This document shows, piece after piece, positions 25,620-58,462 of a stretch of DNA of 64,000 nt. This DNA is from Cristatella mucedo (Eukaryota > Bryozoa > Phylactolaemata > Cristatellidae), in assembly GCA_009760855.2 (NCBI GenBank), contig WPIO01000059.1, positions 339,501 to 403,500 of the forward strand. Direction: 5' to 3'. Below the pieces are notes generated by a model. It did no database searches and was not told the origin of the DNA. It saw only the letters and a program-made list of their open reading frames with translations. The translations under genes were made by a program, and so were the position numbers. Each line of letters opens with the position of its first letter. Within the stretch, counting starts at the first letter, position 1.

Positions 25620-27090
25620 CGCTCAGCATGGCCGTCCGCTAAGAGGCTCCACCGTCGGACGACAGCTTTGCGGGAGCGGAGCAGTGCCGCCGCCGAGTTT
25701 GGGAGCGCTGCGACACGCGACGCTGCTTCACCGGCTGGCCACGACTTGGACGTCGGAAGCCATCGCGTCGCCATGCGAGAGCGACCCGCTCTCACGATTC
25801 GGCCGGCGATCGAATCTGTCCCGCAAAGGAGCCGCACGCACACTGCTCGTTGTCGGCGTCGTTGCAGAGGCGCACGTCGGCGCGCACCTTGCCGCGCTGT
25901 CTGCTGCTGCCCGGAGACAGGGGGCGCTGCTCACGCTGCCACCTCGGGCGCTCAGTCGCTCGCAGGCGTGGCGCCAGGCGCAGGGTCCGCGGCTTGCCAC
26001 CCGCCGACGCAGGCTCGCAAAAACGGTCGCATTGCCGGGACCGACTGTCGCAATGCGCGCTGGATTAAACCTCTTCTGCGCCTGTAGAGGCTCACAGCGA
26101 AGCGAGGCTCACCTGTTTGGAGGTTCTTGCCGGAAGGCGATCCAGTCCCTTTGGTCTCGCTCTCGTTTGTCGCTTCCTTCGCCGGCACCGCAGCCGGAAG
26201 AGGAGGTCGCTTAGCTCACGTCGGCTGCTGCTGCGTCAGCCGCCGCCGCTCTCTGCCTAGGCCGCCACCCTGCACCAGCCAGCACCTTGCTTCCTTCCTT
26301 GCTTGCATTATTCCTTCCTTCCTTGCTTCCTTCCTGGTCGGAGGTGCATCCGCTCCCCAGACATCGCAGCGGCACAGATTCATGATTCCCTCAGTCATTC
26401 ACAGCTCCCAGTCGCACACAGAATGCGAAGAGGGAGCATTCACGCCCATTCATCTGTGCAGGCCGGGCAAACGGGTGCAGGCGCGTGCTGTGCGGGCTGT
26501 ACATTCAGCGCCGATTCAGGCAAGCTTAGGTCGGTAGGAGGCAGCATGCCCGGGCCAGCTAATAGACGTCGAGACCAGAGACCAGATGCCTGGATCGCAG
26601 CCAGTGCGCTCAACGAGATGTGAAGCGAGATGTCAAGCAGACAGACATTCTTGTCGTGCTTAGGTAGCCGAACCGCTGGAACGATGTCCACCCCTTCCAT
26701 AAGGGCATAGTTTGTAGACCTTTTACTACTGAGCCTACATGTTCGTACTGACAGCGAACGTGTGCGTGGCGGCGTACAGCCTGTACAGTGTGCTGGACCA
26801 CCACAGGCCCAATGGCAGCACGGCATAGCTTGATCGAATGTGCCAATGCTCTGCACGCAAGCATCGGTCCCAGGGGTAATTTCCAGTTGAATAGAGACTC
26901 CACGCGACGTCGCTATTCATTCGAGCCACGGCCCGAAGCGGTCCCATCCCCCACCTTGGACTTCGTTAATCTGAGAAAATGCTGGCTACGATGTGTGCCG
27001 TGTACAAATACTACGACGGCTCGGAAGAGCTTGGTCAACAATGCCTTTGCTGACGTTGCCATATCCACTGGACTGGGTGCTGTCGTCAAA
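25620..27090. other. Spacer between convergent genes
   Basis: Long plus-strand ORFs near 25341-26537 overlap the last CENPV exon in other frames and look like GC-rich shadows. 26741-26829 could encode a short hydrophobic peptide (MFVLTANVCVAAYSLYSVL) and 26976-27050 a Tyr-rich one. Neither has a supported exon structure. The right end is the 3' UTR of ANAPC7. Confidence 0.4.
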
Positions 27091-27096
27091 GAAAAG

Positions 27097-27102
27097 TTTA
27101 TT
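27097..27102 (-). terminator. ANAPC7: PolyA signal of ANAPC7
   Basis: AATAAA on the minus strand, 202 bases after the ANAPC7 stop codon, in an AT-rich tract. A normal distance for a short 3' UTR. Confidence 0.6.
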
Positions 27103-27303
27103 ATATAAAAACTCGCAACAAAAGTACTTGCCTAACAAGATGGACGCCTGACTGGGAACCGTTGGTGGCGAGAGCGGCACGTTGCTGCCAATGATGAGGC
27201 ACGTTGCTGCATCAATGAGATGGCCGCCTACGTACTCACGCCAGTTGAATTGCGAAAGCAAGCTGTAAGCCAGCAGCTGCCGCTGTCTGCTCTGGCTGCT
27301 AGC

Positions 27304-48245
<20,942 letters not shown>

Positions 48246-48984
48246 GACGCGGGGCGCGCAGTCAAACCTGCCGCCGTGTACGCGAGAGCTCACCAGGGGC
48301 GGAAGTTAATTGGGCCCCTAACCCCTACGAACCGCGAACGTCCGCCAGATGCCGGAAGCCTATCGGAAGCCTTCTTTTGCCGCGGGTCGAACTCTGGAGG
48401 CTTTTTATTACCGTCTGAATCGCGGGGTCTAGAAAAGATTTTGCGCTTCAGTTTCACCGCTCAATTATAAAAACTCAATGCCGGCAATAAAAATTTGCAA
48501 GCCGCTATCGAACTTGCCTGGCAGCAAGGTTTCTCGAACGGAATTCTTGCTAGCTATTGGAAAATAATGTTTGAGAAATCTTAAAATCTCTTAAATTTGA
48601 AAATCCAGCCATCGTGACGGGCTCGGCGAATATTGAAATGGCGGCGCGCGAAATCAAACGGCTCGTGGCCAATATCTCTTTCCGTGATTCCAGATGTACG
48701 CAGGCTAGGAAACGATCGCACGACAATATACGGCCATGCCTTATAAAGGCCAAAATTACGTAACAGGCTTCGAGTGGCGTACAAAGAGTTGGCTTTGGCG
48801 TTCAAACTGAGTTGCACTCTTGGCCACTGAGCCCTACGTGAAAAGGAGTTGTTTAGCGGAAATCGCTCGAAATTTAATGAAATTTATTTCCGTGCTTTCT
48901 ACCGCAATACAAATACTCTACACTTGATTCGCTGATCAATTAGCAGGTCAAAATACATTTCCGGATAGTCAGATGATGTGAAAC

Positions 48985-49225
48985 GGGGCAAGAACAGCGG
49001 TTCCTTTTCAGCGGTCCTGAGCTGCTACTTCCATGTGACTCACTACCTCAACTGCTCTCCTGACTCTGTTATGCTTCCCACTTTCTCTTTGTTGCGTGAG
49101 ACCAAGTCTGTAGGCTACCGAATGCGTACCGAAAGCCGCTTAGGCTGTGACTGCGCTATACAAAACTCTCCTGCGTAACACTCACATTGTCTTTGTGACT
49201 TTTTGAAGTTACAGACGGAGATACG
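48985..49225 (+). mobile_element. LINE B 3' end
   Basis: TTCAGCGGTCCTGAGCTGCT to GAAGTTACAGACGGAGATAC. Confidence 0.86.
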
Positions 49226-49229
49226 GGCT

Positions 49230-49845
49230 GGCCCGGCCCATGTGTGTGCCGACACTCCACAAGCGCTGCTGCAGCCGGAGACACAGTAATATAACACTAA
49301 TTGTTGGCCATACCACGAGAACGTAAAAAATACCAGCTGATTTAACAGCCTCCGGTGGGCGAGAGGGGCGAGGAGAGTTGTGCTTCGCCCTGCTCCGCGT
49401 GGAGGTGTAATGAACCGGTGGTGTTGCACGTCGGCTAGCGTTCTGTGCAGTACGCAACGATAATTCCGACTACAACGGCCAGCAAAGGGCGGTGGCTGAG
49501 CAAGTCAGGCGGACTCGGCAGCCTACAACCTGGTAGGTAACCGAGGAACGCAGATGTATGCATTTTGGAATTAAAACCCCAGTTACGCAATTTCTTTTTT
49601 GGAAATACAAGCTGTGTGACAGTTCGACTGTTTTGGGCATCCATTTGGGCCATGCTATCGTTGGCCGTAGAGCGACAGCGCGAGAACGATATGAAACGAA
49701 ATTGAGTGGATACACTTTGCGCATTTGTCTGTATAATTTGGAATGAAAACCGTAGTTTCGCTAAGCATTTTGTAAAAATGACAGCCGTATCGCCCTTGAA
49801 ACGTGTAAAAAGGCTGGCTGGCCCGGCCCATTGTAGGCCGTACCA
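49230..49845. other. Spacer with partial SINE 2 tail
   Basis: 49305-49360 repeats CCACGAGAACGTAAAAAATA then CCAGCTGATTTAA, also at 49842-49880. No gene seen. Confidence 0.5.
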
Positions 49846-50032
49846 CGAGAACGTAAAAAATACCAGCTGATTTAAGAGCCTCTTTTGGATAACGACGGAT
49901 GAGCCTTTACGGCTATCATTACCACTTGCAGCAGCAATTAAGGAACGTCCACCACAGGATTCGAACCCACGATCTCGGGACCAAGGTCGTGAAAAGCAGC
50001 CGCCTTTCCTAGTGTGCCCTCAGGGCTCACCA
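49846..50032 (-). mobile_element. SINE 2 copy
   Basis: B box GGATTCGAACCC at 49957-49968, head end CCCTCAGGGCTCACC, and tail-side body with AAGAGCCTCTTTTGGATAAC. Confidence 0.82.
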
Positions 50033-50872
50033 AGAACGTACCAGCACAATTGCAAGAAATTTTCTGGGTACGCCCGTAATATCATCTTGTAAAATTGGAA
50101 TCAAAGCCGCAGTTTAATAGCATTTCTAGTTGAAATGGCAGCTGCATCGCCTTCAAACTGCATGAAAAGGCTGGCTGGCTGGCCCTCTCTGACAATAATC
50201 TGTCAAATGTAACCTATCGCCCCAAGTACCAAGTCCTTCTTTATCTAAGATTTCTCTGATTTTATTTCTATTCAATGTGCAATCAGTCGATCTTTCCTCG
50301 ATGTGCGTGATTTTAACATTCGTTTTGAGAACCTAACTAATGCCTTAAGTGCGGAATTCAATGCACCGACTGACTTATTGTCTCTTGTGGCTCATGTACA
50401 TGACCCCAATTCCAACAAGAGGTACTAGCTTACAATCACCCTCTTATTAATGAACCCAAACAAAGCTAAGTAGCCTCAGTTGGCTGTAGTGCAATACGAC
50501 CAGCTAAGGGTCAACAGCTATGCTAAGCGTGGTCTTTGAATTGAGTACGGATGGGCGATTACGCTTCTTAATCTGGGCCGTCCGGTATTCATCCGGGAAT
50601 TCGTCAGCCGAGCCATTGAATCTGATGCGCGTCCAGGTCGCTCAGATATACACATCTAGAAGGGTGGATACCAGGCGTTCCTCGACCATGCCGCCAACCA
50701 CAGAAGGCAACGAGGACCCACAACTAGACCGAGACTGGAGTTAAGCACAGTCACTGTTATGGTTTGTATGTACCGCTTTACCCTATAGCATGTTGCTCTC
50801 CCCTTCCGTATCCACGAGCAATCGGCGTAGCCGGGACATTATTGGTTGGGTGGGAAGTAGCCTAATGTAATG

Positions 50873-51200
50873 TATCTCCGTCATTAACTCCACAAAGTCA
50901 TAAAGACCATGTGGGCGTTACGCAGGAGAGTTTTGTATAGCGCACTCACAGCCTAAGCGGCTTTCGGTACGCATTCGGTACCCAACAGACTTCGTATCAC
51001 GCAACAAAGAGAAAGTGGGAAGCATAGCAGAGTCAGGAGAGCAGTTGAGGTAGTGAGTAGCATTGAAGTTGCAGTTCAGGACCGCTGAAAAAGATGTGCC
51101 ATAGTCGGCAGTTGAAGAGTAGATGTCGTTGCGTAAGAATTGTGGAAGCGAGTTTCACAGTCTAGGACCTGCACAGCTAAAGCTTCTAGCAACCTTCGCC
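50873..51200 (-). mobile_element. LINE B 3' end inside LINE A
   Basis: Begins TAATGTAATGTATCTCCGTC, the complement of the family terminus, and runs into the C-terminal RT region (GSRNFSS-type, decayed). Confidence 0.85.
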
Positions 51201-51944
51201 TCGAAGAAATTATTACCAAATTCTGCTCATCTGACCACATGCAGATGGAATTCAGTTTAAATTGTGTGCCATCCTCAGCATCCAAAATCAACTGTGAATT
51301 GCGAAACGTCAAGAGCCTTGACATCGATGATGTTCGAGCAAAACTATCTTTTTCGTCCCTGGTGCTCAGTCTCTCTTCCGACCAGTCGTCATTGGTAGAA
51401 TGCTACAAGATTATACCAGCTAACGTTTTCGACAAGTTTTCTCCGCTGATTATGCATACTGTGACCCTCGCCGAGACGGCCTATGGTCTACCGCAGCCAT
51501 TAAACTAGCCAGGTCCATCTAAGCGAAAGCTTAAGAGAGCTTACACAAAATCAGGACTGACTGTCCATCGTCTAGCCCACGAAGACAACTGTAGATCGTA
51601 CCGATCGATCCTAGAAAAAGATAAGTCTAGATTCTATACAAATATTTTTGAATCACAAATGCAAAATCTAGAACAAATGATTAATCATCTTAGTTCAGCT
51701 TCTGACCTAGAGATTCATGTGGCGATTTAGCTGAACGTTTCTTTTGCTTCTTTGTGAGCAGGATAACAAATTTCAGAAAGTCCATCGCTAAGGTAGCAGT
51801 CTCCCCTCTGGACAACTCTCCCTCAATAACAACCCCACAAGACTCATCTCCCTCAATCTCGTGCTTCACTTCAATGTCTGTATTCAACGCTGGCGAAAGC
51901 GATCAAATTCAGAAATGAATCTCCCTTTTCAAAGAAGATGACTA

Positions 51945-52345
51945 CTGGATAATAATGATAATACATTTGCACATCGCACTTAGAAATAGAAAACCGAAAC
52001 TCTTTCTAGGTACTTTACAGCTGCATAGAAATCATTACCAAACGTTTGGTGGTAACATCCGCAAGCAGCAGGCGTAGCATGAGCAGGTACATGTACAGGA
52101 AGAGAGATTCACAAAGTCCTACCAAATGCTTTAATAAACATGTTTTAATTAACGTGTGTCAAGTGTCAATGTTTTAAGCTTCTTTTTAAATGTCGCTATA
52201 TCAGGGGAAGTTGTAACGTGCATCGGTAGTGAGTTACATACTTTAAAGTTATAGGAACCAAAGGTACGGTCTCCAACGGTTTTGAGGTTTATACAAGGTA
52301 CGGCTAAACGATTCGAGTCAGAACAGTGGGCCCTCTGAATAGACT
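51945..52345 (-). mobile_element. LINE A tail inside LINE A
   Basis: ATAATAATGATAATACATTT, hairpin with AACTCTTTCTAGGTACTTTA, then the antisense C-terminal end to AACGATTCGAGTCAGAACAG. Confidence 0.85.
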
Positions 52346-52894
52346 ACTTCCTTCTAGACATTGTTTCCACTGTCCTAGTTCTACGATGCATAGATCTTAT
52401 TCAGCCAAGCATAATCAATATGTCCTCAGTCTCAGTTCTTGTCCCCGAACCATTCAAAAAGAGTGTAATTAGGCAACTAATTAGAAAGCAACTTTAGACT
52501 AAGACAGCTTGAGCCACTTTCTCCCGGTTTCTCTACTACCGTAACTATCTAATACACGGGAGAGGGTTATGGAAGACAAGCCGATCTCTTATAATTAATT
52601 ATCAAACCAATGAAGTAAGTCCCAGTCTGTCTGGCTTTAGAAGTAATCACTCCACAGAGTCAGTATTGCTAACGACCATATTAGCAATGCAGACTTAGGT
52701 AAAGTCTCAGATTGTTTTGTTAAAAATCTTTTATGCAGCGTTTGATACTATTGATCAAAGAGTCCTGATTGAGCGCCTCTCATTTCGCTTGTGCATCAAT
52801 GGCAATGCACTGCAATGGTTTAGCTCTTTTCTCAATGGAAGACTCTAGAGAGTTAATGTGACCGGACAAAGGTCATATGCGGAACCGCTTTTGT

Positions 52895-53450
52895 ATCTCC
52901 ATCCGTAACTCCACGAAGCCAAAAAGACGATGTAGTTGTGACACAGGAGAGTTTGTATGAGCACTCAAAGCCTAAGCGGCTTTCGGTACGCATTCGGTAA
53001 CCAACAGACTTCGTCTCACGCAACGATGACAAAGTAAAAAGCCTAGCTGAGTTGGTGAGCAGTTGAGGTAGCGAGTAGCTTTGAAGTAGCAGCCCAGGGC
53101 GGGTGGAAAGGACGAGCGATAGTCGGCAGTAGGAGAGTAGATGTCGGTGCGTAAGAATTGTGGAAGTGAGTTGCACAGGCTAGAACCGGCAGAGACAAAG
53201 CTCCTGTCACCAGCAGTCTTCAAGCGAAGGAATGGAACAACAAATTTCTGTCCCTACAGTACCTGCGGGAACGGAGAGGCTGAAACTGGTAGTACAATTC
53301 AGCTCGGTATGAAGAAGCCAAGACGTGGGTGGGCCTTGTGTCAGCGTAAAAACTTGGCTACGTAGCCGTTGATCCACGGGCAGCCATCCAATCTCTTTCA
53401 GGAAAGGAGACACGTGGCCAAACCTTTGGGATTTGTAGACTAGCCTTGCA
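52895..53450 (-). mobile_element. LINE B copy, longer
   Basis: Tail at the left, then the antisense of KTAGDRSFVSAGSSLCNSLP and VSPFLKEIGWLPVDQRLRSQ. It abuts the truncated LINE A RT. Confidence 0.87.
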
Positions 53451-53854
53451 GCGAGAATTCACCACCAGTTGAGTGGCCTAGTGACTTTCTTTAGAGCCCA
53501 GCCAAAAGAAAATTGCAATAATTTGGCCCAGACAGTACCAAGGAGTTGGTTACATTTCCTGCAAAAAGGACAGAACCAATGAATTTGTGGAGCGCTCTTT
53601 CGCCAACCCTCTGCCCTTCGCTCGCCCCATCCTGCTGCACCTGCCAACGCCAGATATCTTTGCCATAGGCTGCTTGATCAGGTCTTTAAATGCTCATCTT
53701 TATGGCCTCCTGATGACGACCAATTCTCATTTACGCATATTTAAGCGGAACCATTCGAAGTCCTGCCAGTTAATACTAGTTTTTATTCTTTTCATTGTAG
53801 TCGGCATATCTAAACTAAGGTCACTGCCAGTAGTACAAAGCTTCTTAAATATAA

Positions 53855-53979
53855 AATACAATTCATTTGATAGCGCTCCTACGAAAACTTAATCTCTATT
53901 GTGGCGCTGCACATATGCCACCGGGCTCGAGCTCACTACCTCGGTTAGAGAGAGCACCTTAACCACTGGGTAAAACCAG
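53855..53979 (-). mobile_element. SINE 1 copy, diverged
   Basis: Tail ATACAATTCATTTGATAGCG, hairpin trace, B-box region GGGCTCGAGCTC, head end CCTTAACCACTGGG. Confidence 0.75.
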
Positions 53980-54458
53980 CGACAGCTTGATCGCTGACCT
54001 TGAACTGAAGACGTGCTTATAAAACAGCCCGACTAGTAAACAGCGAGAGATATATAATTATGCGCGCTGCGAGATTCTTTCACGACTTACAAAATTGGCC
54101 TGTATTGAACGTGTGACCGAGGTCGCTTCCTTGGAGCAACAGTCTGCCGGTCGGCACCGTGAGCTGCTGGAGAGTTTAAGCTGAGTCTGTCGGACGTCAA
54201 CGGCCGTATCAATCATCGTGTATAAGCGATTCTGTGCGATTTCACTAATTTTGTGTTGCCGTTAGCACTGATTGCGGGATTTCGAGAGTGGTGTCGTTTC
54301 CGCTAGGGAGTTTCAGATCTCTGCACATTGCTTACAGTACCTGGCTAGCCCAACTAGATAGGACCACAAGTACTTGACTATAGGAACTAAATGCACCGTC
54401 TCCAAAAGATCTCGGTTTATTAGAGGCACGAGGTATTCGGCTTGTTAGATGCGACATA

Positions 54459-54602
54459 GAGCGACAGAAGAGCCTTAACGGCTATCGGCACCGCTTGCAG
54501 CTAGAATACAGGATCGCCTGCCCGGGATTTGAAACCACGATCTCGGGACCCAGATCGTGAAGAGCAACCAGCTTACCTAGTGTGCCATCACGGCTCACCA
54601 AC
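54459..54602 (-). mobile_element. SINE 2 copy
   Basis: GACAGAAGAGCCTTAACGGC, B box worn to GGGATTTGAAACC, and head end TGCCATCACGGCTCACC as in the 41106 copy. Confidence 0.8.
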
Positions 54603-54609
54603 GTGGCAG

Positions 54610-55820
54610 TTGCAATGTACATGACGGACACACTTCGCTGCCGAGCTTACCATCAGCAGTCAGCATGTATCGGACTGGCAGGAAGGCCTGCAATTAGGAA
54701 TTCCAGAGACTTTCCGAGGGGATGAGTCGCAGATGCAAGGATCTCTATAAAGTTTCTTTGATCGTCATTCGAAAACGCTTGCCATCATCCAAGGGCTATT
54801 GTCAGCAACACACGCTGTGACGGAGAGTTTTAGATGCTGATTTAAGGCATCTCTTTACAGTTGGTCCGTCCTTCATTACTTGCAAGGGTAGGTGCTTTCC
54901 AGACTTCGACGCTAAAGTCTATTCGAAATAAGTATGGCACACTAGCACGAATGGCACAGCTAGTACGCTGCAGACTTTACAACTTGGACATTGGATTCAA
55001 GCAGCATCACTGTCATTGCAAGCCGGTGCTGGTCTGAGGTGGAGTTCGGAGATTGCAGAATTCAAGGCGGTTCGAAGATGTAGCCCTTAAGTCCCGTAAA
55101 GTGCAACAGACTGAGCGGACGACAGTAAAGAGGGATTGCAGTGCATGGGCAGGCCAGGGAGGGGCAGGTCACTGGCAGCTAAGACCACGACACATTATCG
55201 TGAAATGAAAAGCTGCAAGCTGTAATATGACTAAAAGACGGAACAGCAAGAAAGTAGTGAACACTGCTGTACGTTTGCTAACTGCCTCAGATGCTTGCTA
55301 ACTGGCGGGAGGGGGAAGCATAGCAGCAACTCGAGCAAAGCTGGGGGGGGGGGGGGGTAAGAGTGGCCCTGGGCACAGCGGCCTTGACCGCTTTGCAATC
55401 CATGAAGGTGAAGCCCCAATGCGGGTCTGATCAGCGTAGCACAATCTACACTGCGAGCAGCAACAGCTTTGGCAACAGCAGGGCTAAGCTCCAGTTGTTG
55501 GCGGATACTGACAATGGCACGTCTATAGGTGAAGGTCGAAGGAGGCACGCGAGCTGCATCGAGAGTGCTCACTCGGTCGCGCCAGCATCATCCCTCCGTC
55601 AGGACTCTGGCTTGCAGCTCGTCGAGCATAGAATCGACTTTCAAGAGCTCTCGCTGGCACCGGCCTGCCTATCAGATATGTCAGATCAGGTCACTTCTGT
55701 AACCGAGTAGAAGTTGGTCGTCCCCCGGTTTTCTACCGGTGGACTGTGTGATGCAGCGCTGCACCGCGGTTAAAACACAGGCGGCCACAATTGGGTGCTG
55801 AAAGCAAAAGTTCATTGTGA
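54610..55820. other. Spacer with trace LINE and poly-G
   Basis: A G14 run at 55344-55357. 55605-55700 retains a worn LINE C-terminal echo (EHRIDFQELSLAPACLSDMS). No gene seen. Confidence 0.45.
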
Positions 55821-55969
55821 GCCTGTTAGTAGTGGCTATGCGCCGGCGCAAGCGCTTTACGCGGGGCGAACCGGACCGACGGAGTTAACTGCGAGAACTC
55901 CCGAAGCCTGCGTATAATAAACTTTCCTATGCACGCGTCACTAGCGATTGTGAAGGCGGGTTGCTACAG

Positions 55970-56614
55970 CACCTAACTGAGTAGCCGGCAGTTACGAGTT
56001 ACGAGCACCTAACTGAGTAGCCGGCAGAACACAACTGAGCAGAACAAGAGCTGTTCGTCACCGTAGGGTTCGTCTCTCGTGCTCTCGAAGCGTAGTCTCG
56101 CATCGACTACTAAGCTGCAGCCGTGCTCTTGAGGCGTAGTCTCTGATCAACTACCCAAGCTGCAGCCCCGAGCTCTGTCAGTCGTCTCATCATACTCTCT
56201 CTCTCCTCTAAACTCCTAACCTCGCGCGTAGCTGCTATTTCCACTTCAGCATATTAGTCGGTATACATCCTGACCGCATCGTCTGCACCAGGCTTCATTC
56301 TAACTTTAGCAGGTAGACCAGGAACCGGGCCTGTCCTAGGTGTCCTAGTCGAACCCGCTAAGACAAGCACATTAGTCGCTCCATCTCCTAACCGCATCGC
56401 CAGCATAAAGCTCCATTCTAACCTGAGCTAGGTGGATCAGGAGCTGGGTCTGTAGTAGGCGCTCTAGTCGACCACCCTAAGGCAAGGGCTCCCATCGCGG
56501 CTAAGAGCTAGGTGAGAGCTGCACCAGTGCACTTCTCCACCGGGCTATCCACTCGTCTCGCTGATCCTCTCGGCACTGAAATAAAACCTTTTGGTGACGT
56601 TGGGCCTTCAGTAT
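55970..56614 (+). repeat. LTR-like block with three internal tandem duplications
   Basis: Duplicated pairs: AGCACCTAACTGAGTAGCCG (55968 and 56004), GCGTAGTCTCGCATCGACTA (56090, with a variant at 56135), and a block of about 110 bp with ACCGCATCG (56274 and 56392). AATAAA lies at 56580-56585. The make-up suggests an LTR, but no matching end was found. Confidence 0.45.
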
Positions 56615-57865
56615 TGTAGCGGCCTTGCTGGCCTTGGCTGAATTTTATCACGAACAAGAGCTGTTCGGAGGTGGTCTAGAGCTCCTTTGTCCTGGAGCAG
56701 TGAGCCAGAGAGGAGCGTCAGTGCGGTTAGAGAGGAAGCGCTTAAGAGCAAGCCAGGAAGCTCTGAGACGAGCGGTGGCGATTCGGCCTTTAGAATTGGT
56801 CCGATACCCGCGGAAGCTGCTGATTGATATTGGCTGGCCTGTCAACCCCGCCATCACCCTGTCCAAAAAGAATCGTCTGGAACCCATTCGCCATTCAAGC
56901 TGGACAGACGGGAAAACCCAGTGGCCTAGTGCCGGTATTAATTCCTTACCGCAATGGGCCCTGGTGTCGGGCCCAATATCACTAAGCTCTTGCCCCATTG
57001 TCTCAGCTAAGTATTTAAGAGTCGAGCGACGCTCGCTCTTGGTCTCTTTTTGGTCCTCTGTCTTTTGTCCGGCTCAGCGTTTCGACGCCGTCGGACTCGT
57101 TTCTCTGAAAGCGAGGGAGGATGGCGGGCTGTCCGCCGACGATTGACGGAACAGGACGAGACAGCGCTAGGACGATTCGGTGGACCCCACCGGATACGGT
57201 CGTATCGCGCCCGAGCTGGCATTTTGTGATTCTTTTGTGTTTTGTGTGTGCGCGCTAGCACGCGGTCGCGGCATAGGGATTTGCCGGTGCGAGCTAGACG
57301 TAGTTGGCGTGTGTGGAGTCCTTGTTCTCCGGTTAGGGTTTAGGCTCCAGTTCGAGCTCTGTCTATTTGGGTCGTTTCCCCAGTCTAGATTTATGTAGCG
57401 TAAGTGTGGAGACGTGTTTCCTCTGCAAGAGTGCTTGAGGTGGCGTGTGTGGAGTATTCCTGCTGCACAGGTGGAAACGGAGTTCTAGTTCTCCGGTTAG
57501 GGTTTAGGCTCCGGTTCGCGCTTCAGTGTGGAGAAGTATTCCCTAAGCAAGAGTGTTGGTGCTGTTGAGAGCGTGCGAGGAGTGTGGAGATAAAACTGAG
57601 CTAGACGCGCAGCGACTTTGTGCGCTTGCGAATAAAGTTCAGTAAAATCCCCAATTTGTGTGTCTCGCTTTCCAATTCACGCCGCGGACTCACGACCTCC
57701 TTTAATAACGGTAAGCAGGTCGGCGCCAGAAACCCTCGTTTCGTGGCGGCCAGCTTATTGCGCGTAGGCGCGCACCGAATGGCATTATGTAATGTATTAG
57801 GTGCTAGGCTACGCCGCTAGGTCAGCGGCAGGTCAAGCCTACCCCGCCGAGCCTTCGCCGTTACA
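56615..57865 (+). mobile_element. Solo LTR, 1251 bp
   Basis: Starts TGTAGCGG and ends CCGTTACA, a 7-of-8 inverted terminal match with the usual TG...CA. GTAT flanks both sides (56611-56614 and 57866-57869), as for a 4-bp target duplication. AATAAA at 57631-57636 would mark the end of R. No internal gag-pol follows, so it is probably what remained after LTR-LTR recombination. The 173-codon ORF inside shows no domain. The strand is taken from the polyA signal. Confidence 0.72.
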
Positions 57866-57869
57866 GTAT

Positions 57870-58460
57870 GTATGCACTGTGTAACGTCTGACACTCAATT
57901 CTAGCTTCAGCGGCTTTCCTGAAATGACTTTGCATCACGTGAGTCTCAGCTGAAGAGGCACCGGTTCCTCAGCTTTTCTCCTGAGTCCAGCTAATGTGTC
58001 CTTTTGTTCCTTCGTGCTTTGCGTGCTTATGTATGTGCAGGATTGAGTGTGTGAGTGCGTGGGCATGTTACTTGTCAGAGAGCTTACTAACCGGCTGGCC
58101 CTCTTGAGCGCTGTTTTCTAGTGCTACTTTTAGAGTGCTGGCTTAAGCATGATACTAGTGTTTTTTGCATGTCTGTCTAAGCGTGATACCTTGCTCGTTA
58201 TCAACTCGTGGTTACCGATACTACCTAGCACGATTTGCCAAGTGCCGAAAAAGAGAGAGCAAAATTTAGTTCACCTAGAATGCTATACAAATAATTATTA
58301 CAGTCGACTCTGCGAATGAAAATATCGGATATAGAAGTACTCTGCTTACAAGAATAGCAGCTCTTTGCTCCAGATTTACTCTAGATATATAGTCTCACTA
58401 CGAATACGGGAATAATCCTCACATGTGAAATCTCGGCCGGCAACCAATCTCGGCCGGCCG
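57870..58460. other. Spacer with LINE A-type tail
   Basis: 58248-58305 (AAGAGAGAGCAAAATTTAGT then TCACCTAGAATGCTATACAA) is a worn tail. The rest is featureless. Confidence 0.5.
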
Positions 58461-58462
58461 AG

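Larger units (their letters stand above)
50225..52895 (+). mobile_element. LINE A copy (endonuclease to RT) interrupted three times
   Basis: Endonuclease end FLDVRDFNIRFENLT (50300-50345), inter-domain linker at 51205-51940, RT at 52380-52895 (YAAFDTIDQRVLIERLS, GRL motif). Broken by a stretch at about 50470-51200 that includes LINE B, by a LINE A tail at 51945-52345, and cut off at 52895 by another LINE B. Only this and the copy at 5108-7650 retain endonuclease sequence. Confidence 0.8.

Noticed and set aside
25341-26087. 248-codon plus-strand ORF
   Set aside because: It overlaps CENPV exon 4 in another frame in GC-rich sequence. The composition is Arg/Ala-rich and typical of a shadow.
57328-57515. 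Telomere-like GGTTAGGGTTTAGG, twice
   Set aside because: Only one or two units each, inside a duplicated block of the solo LTR.
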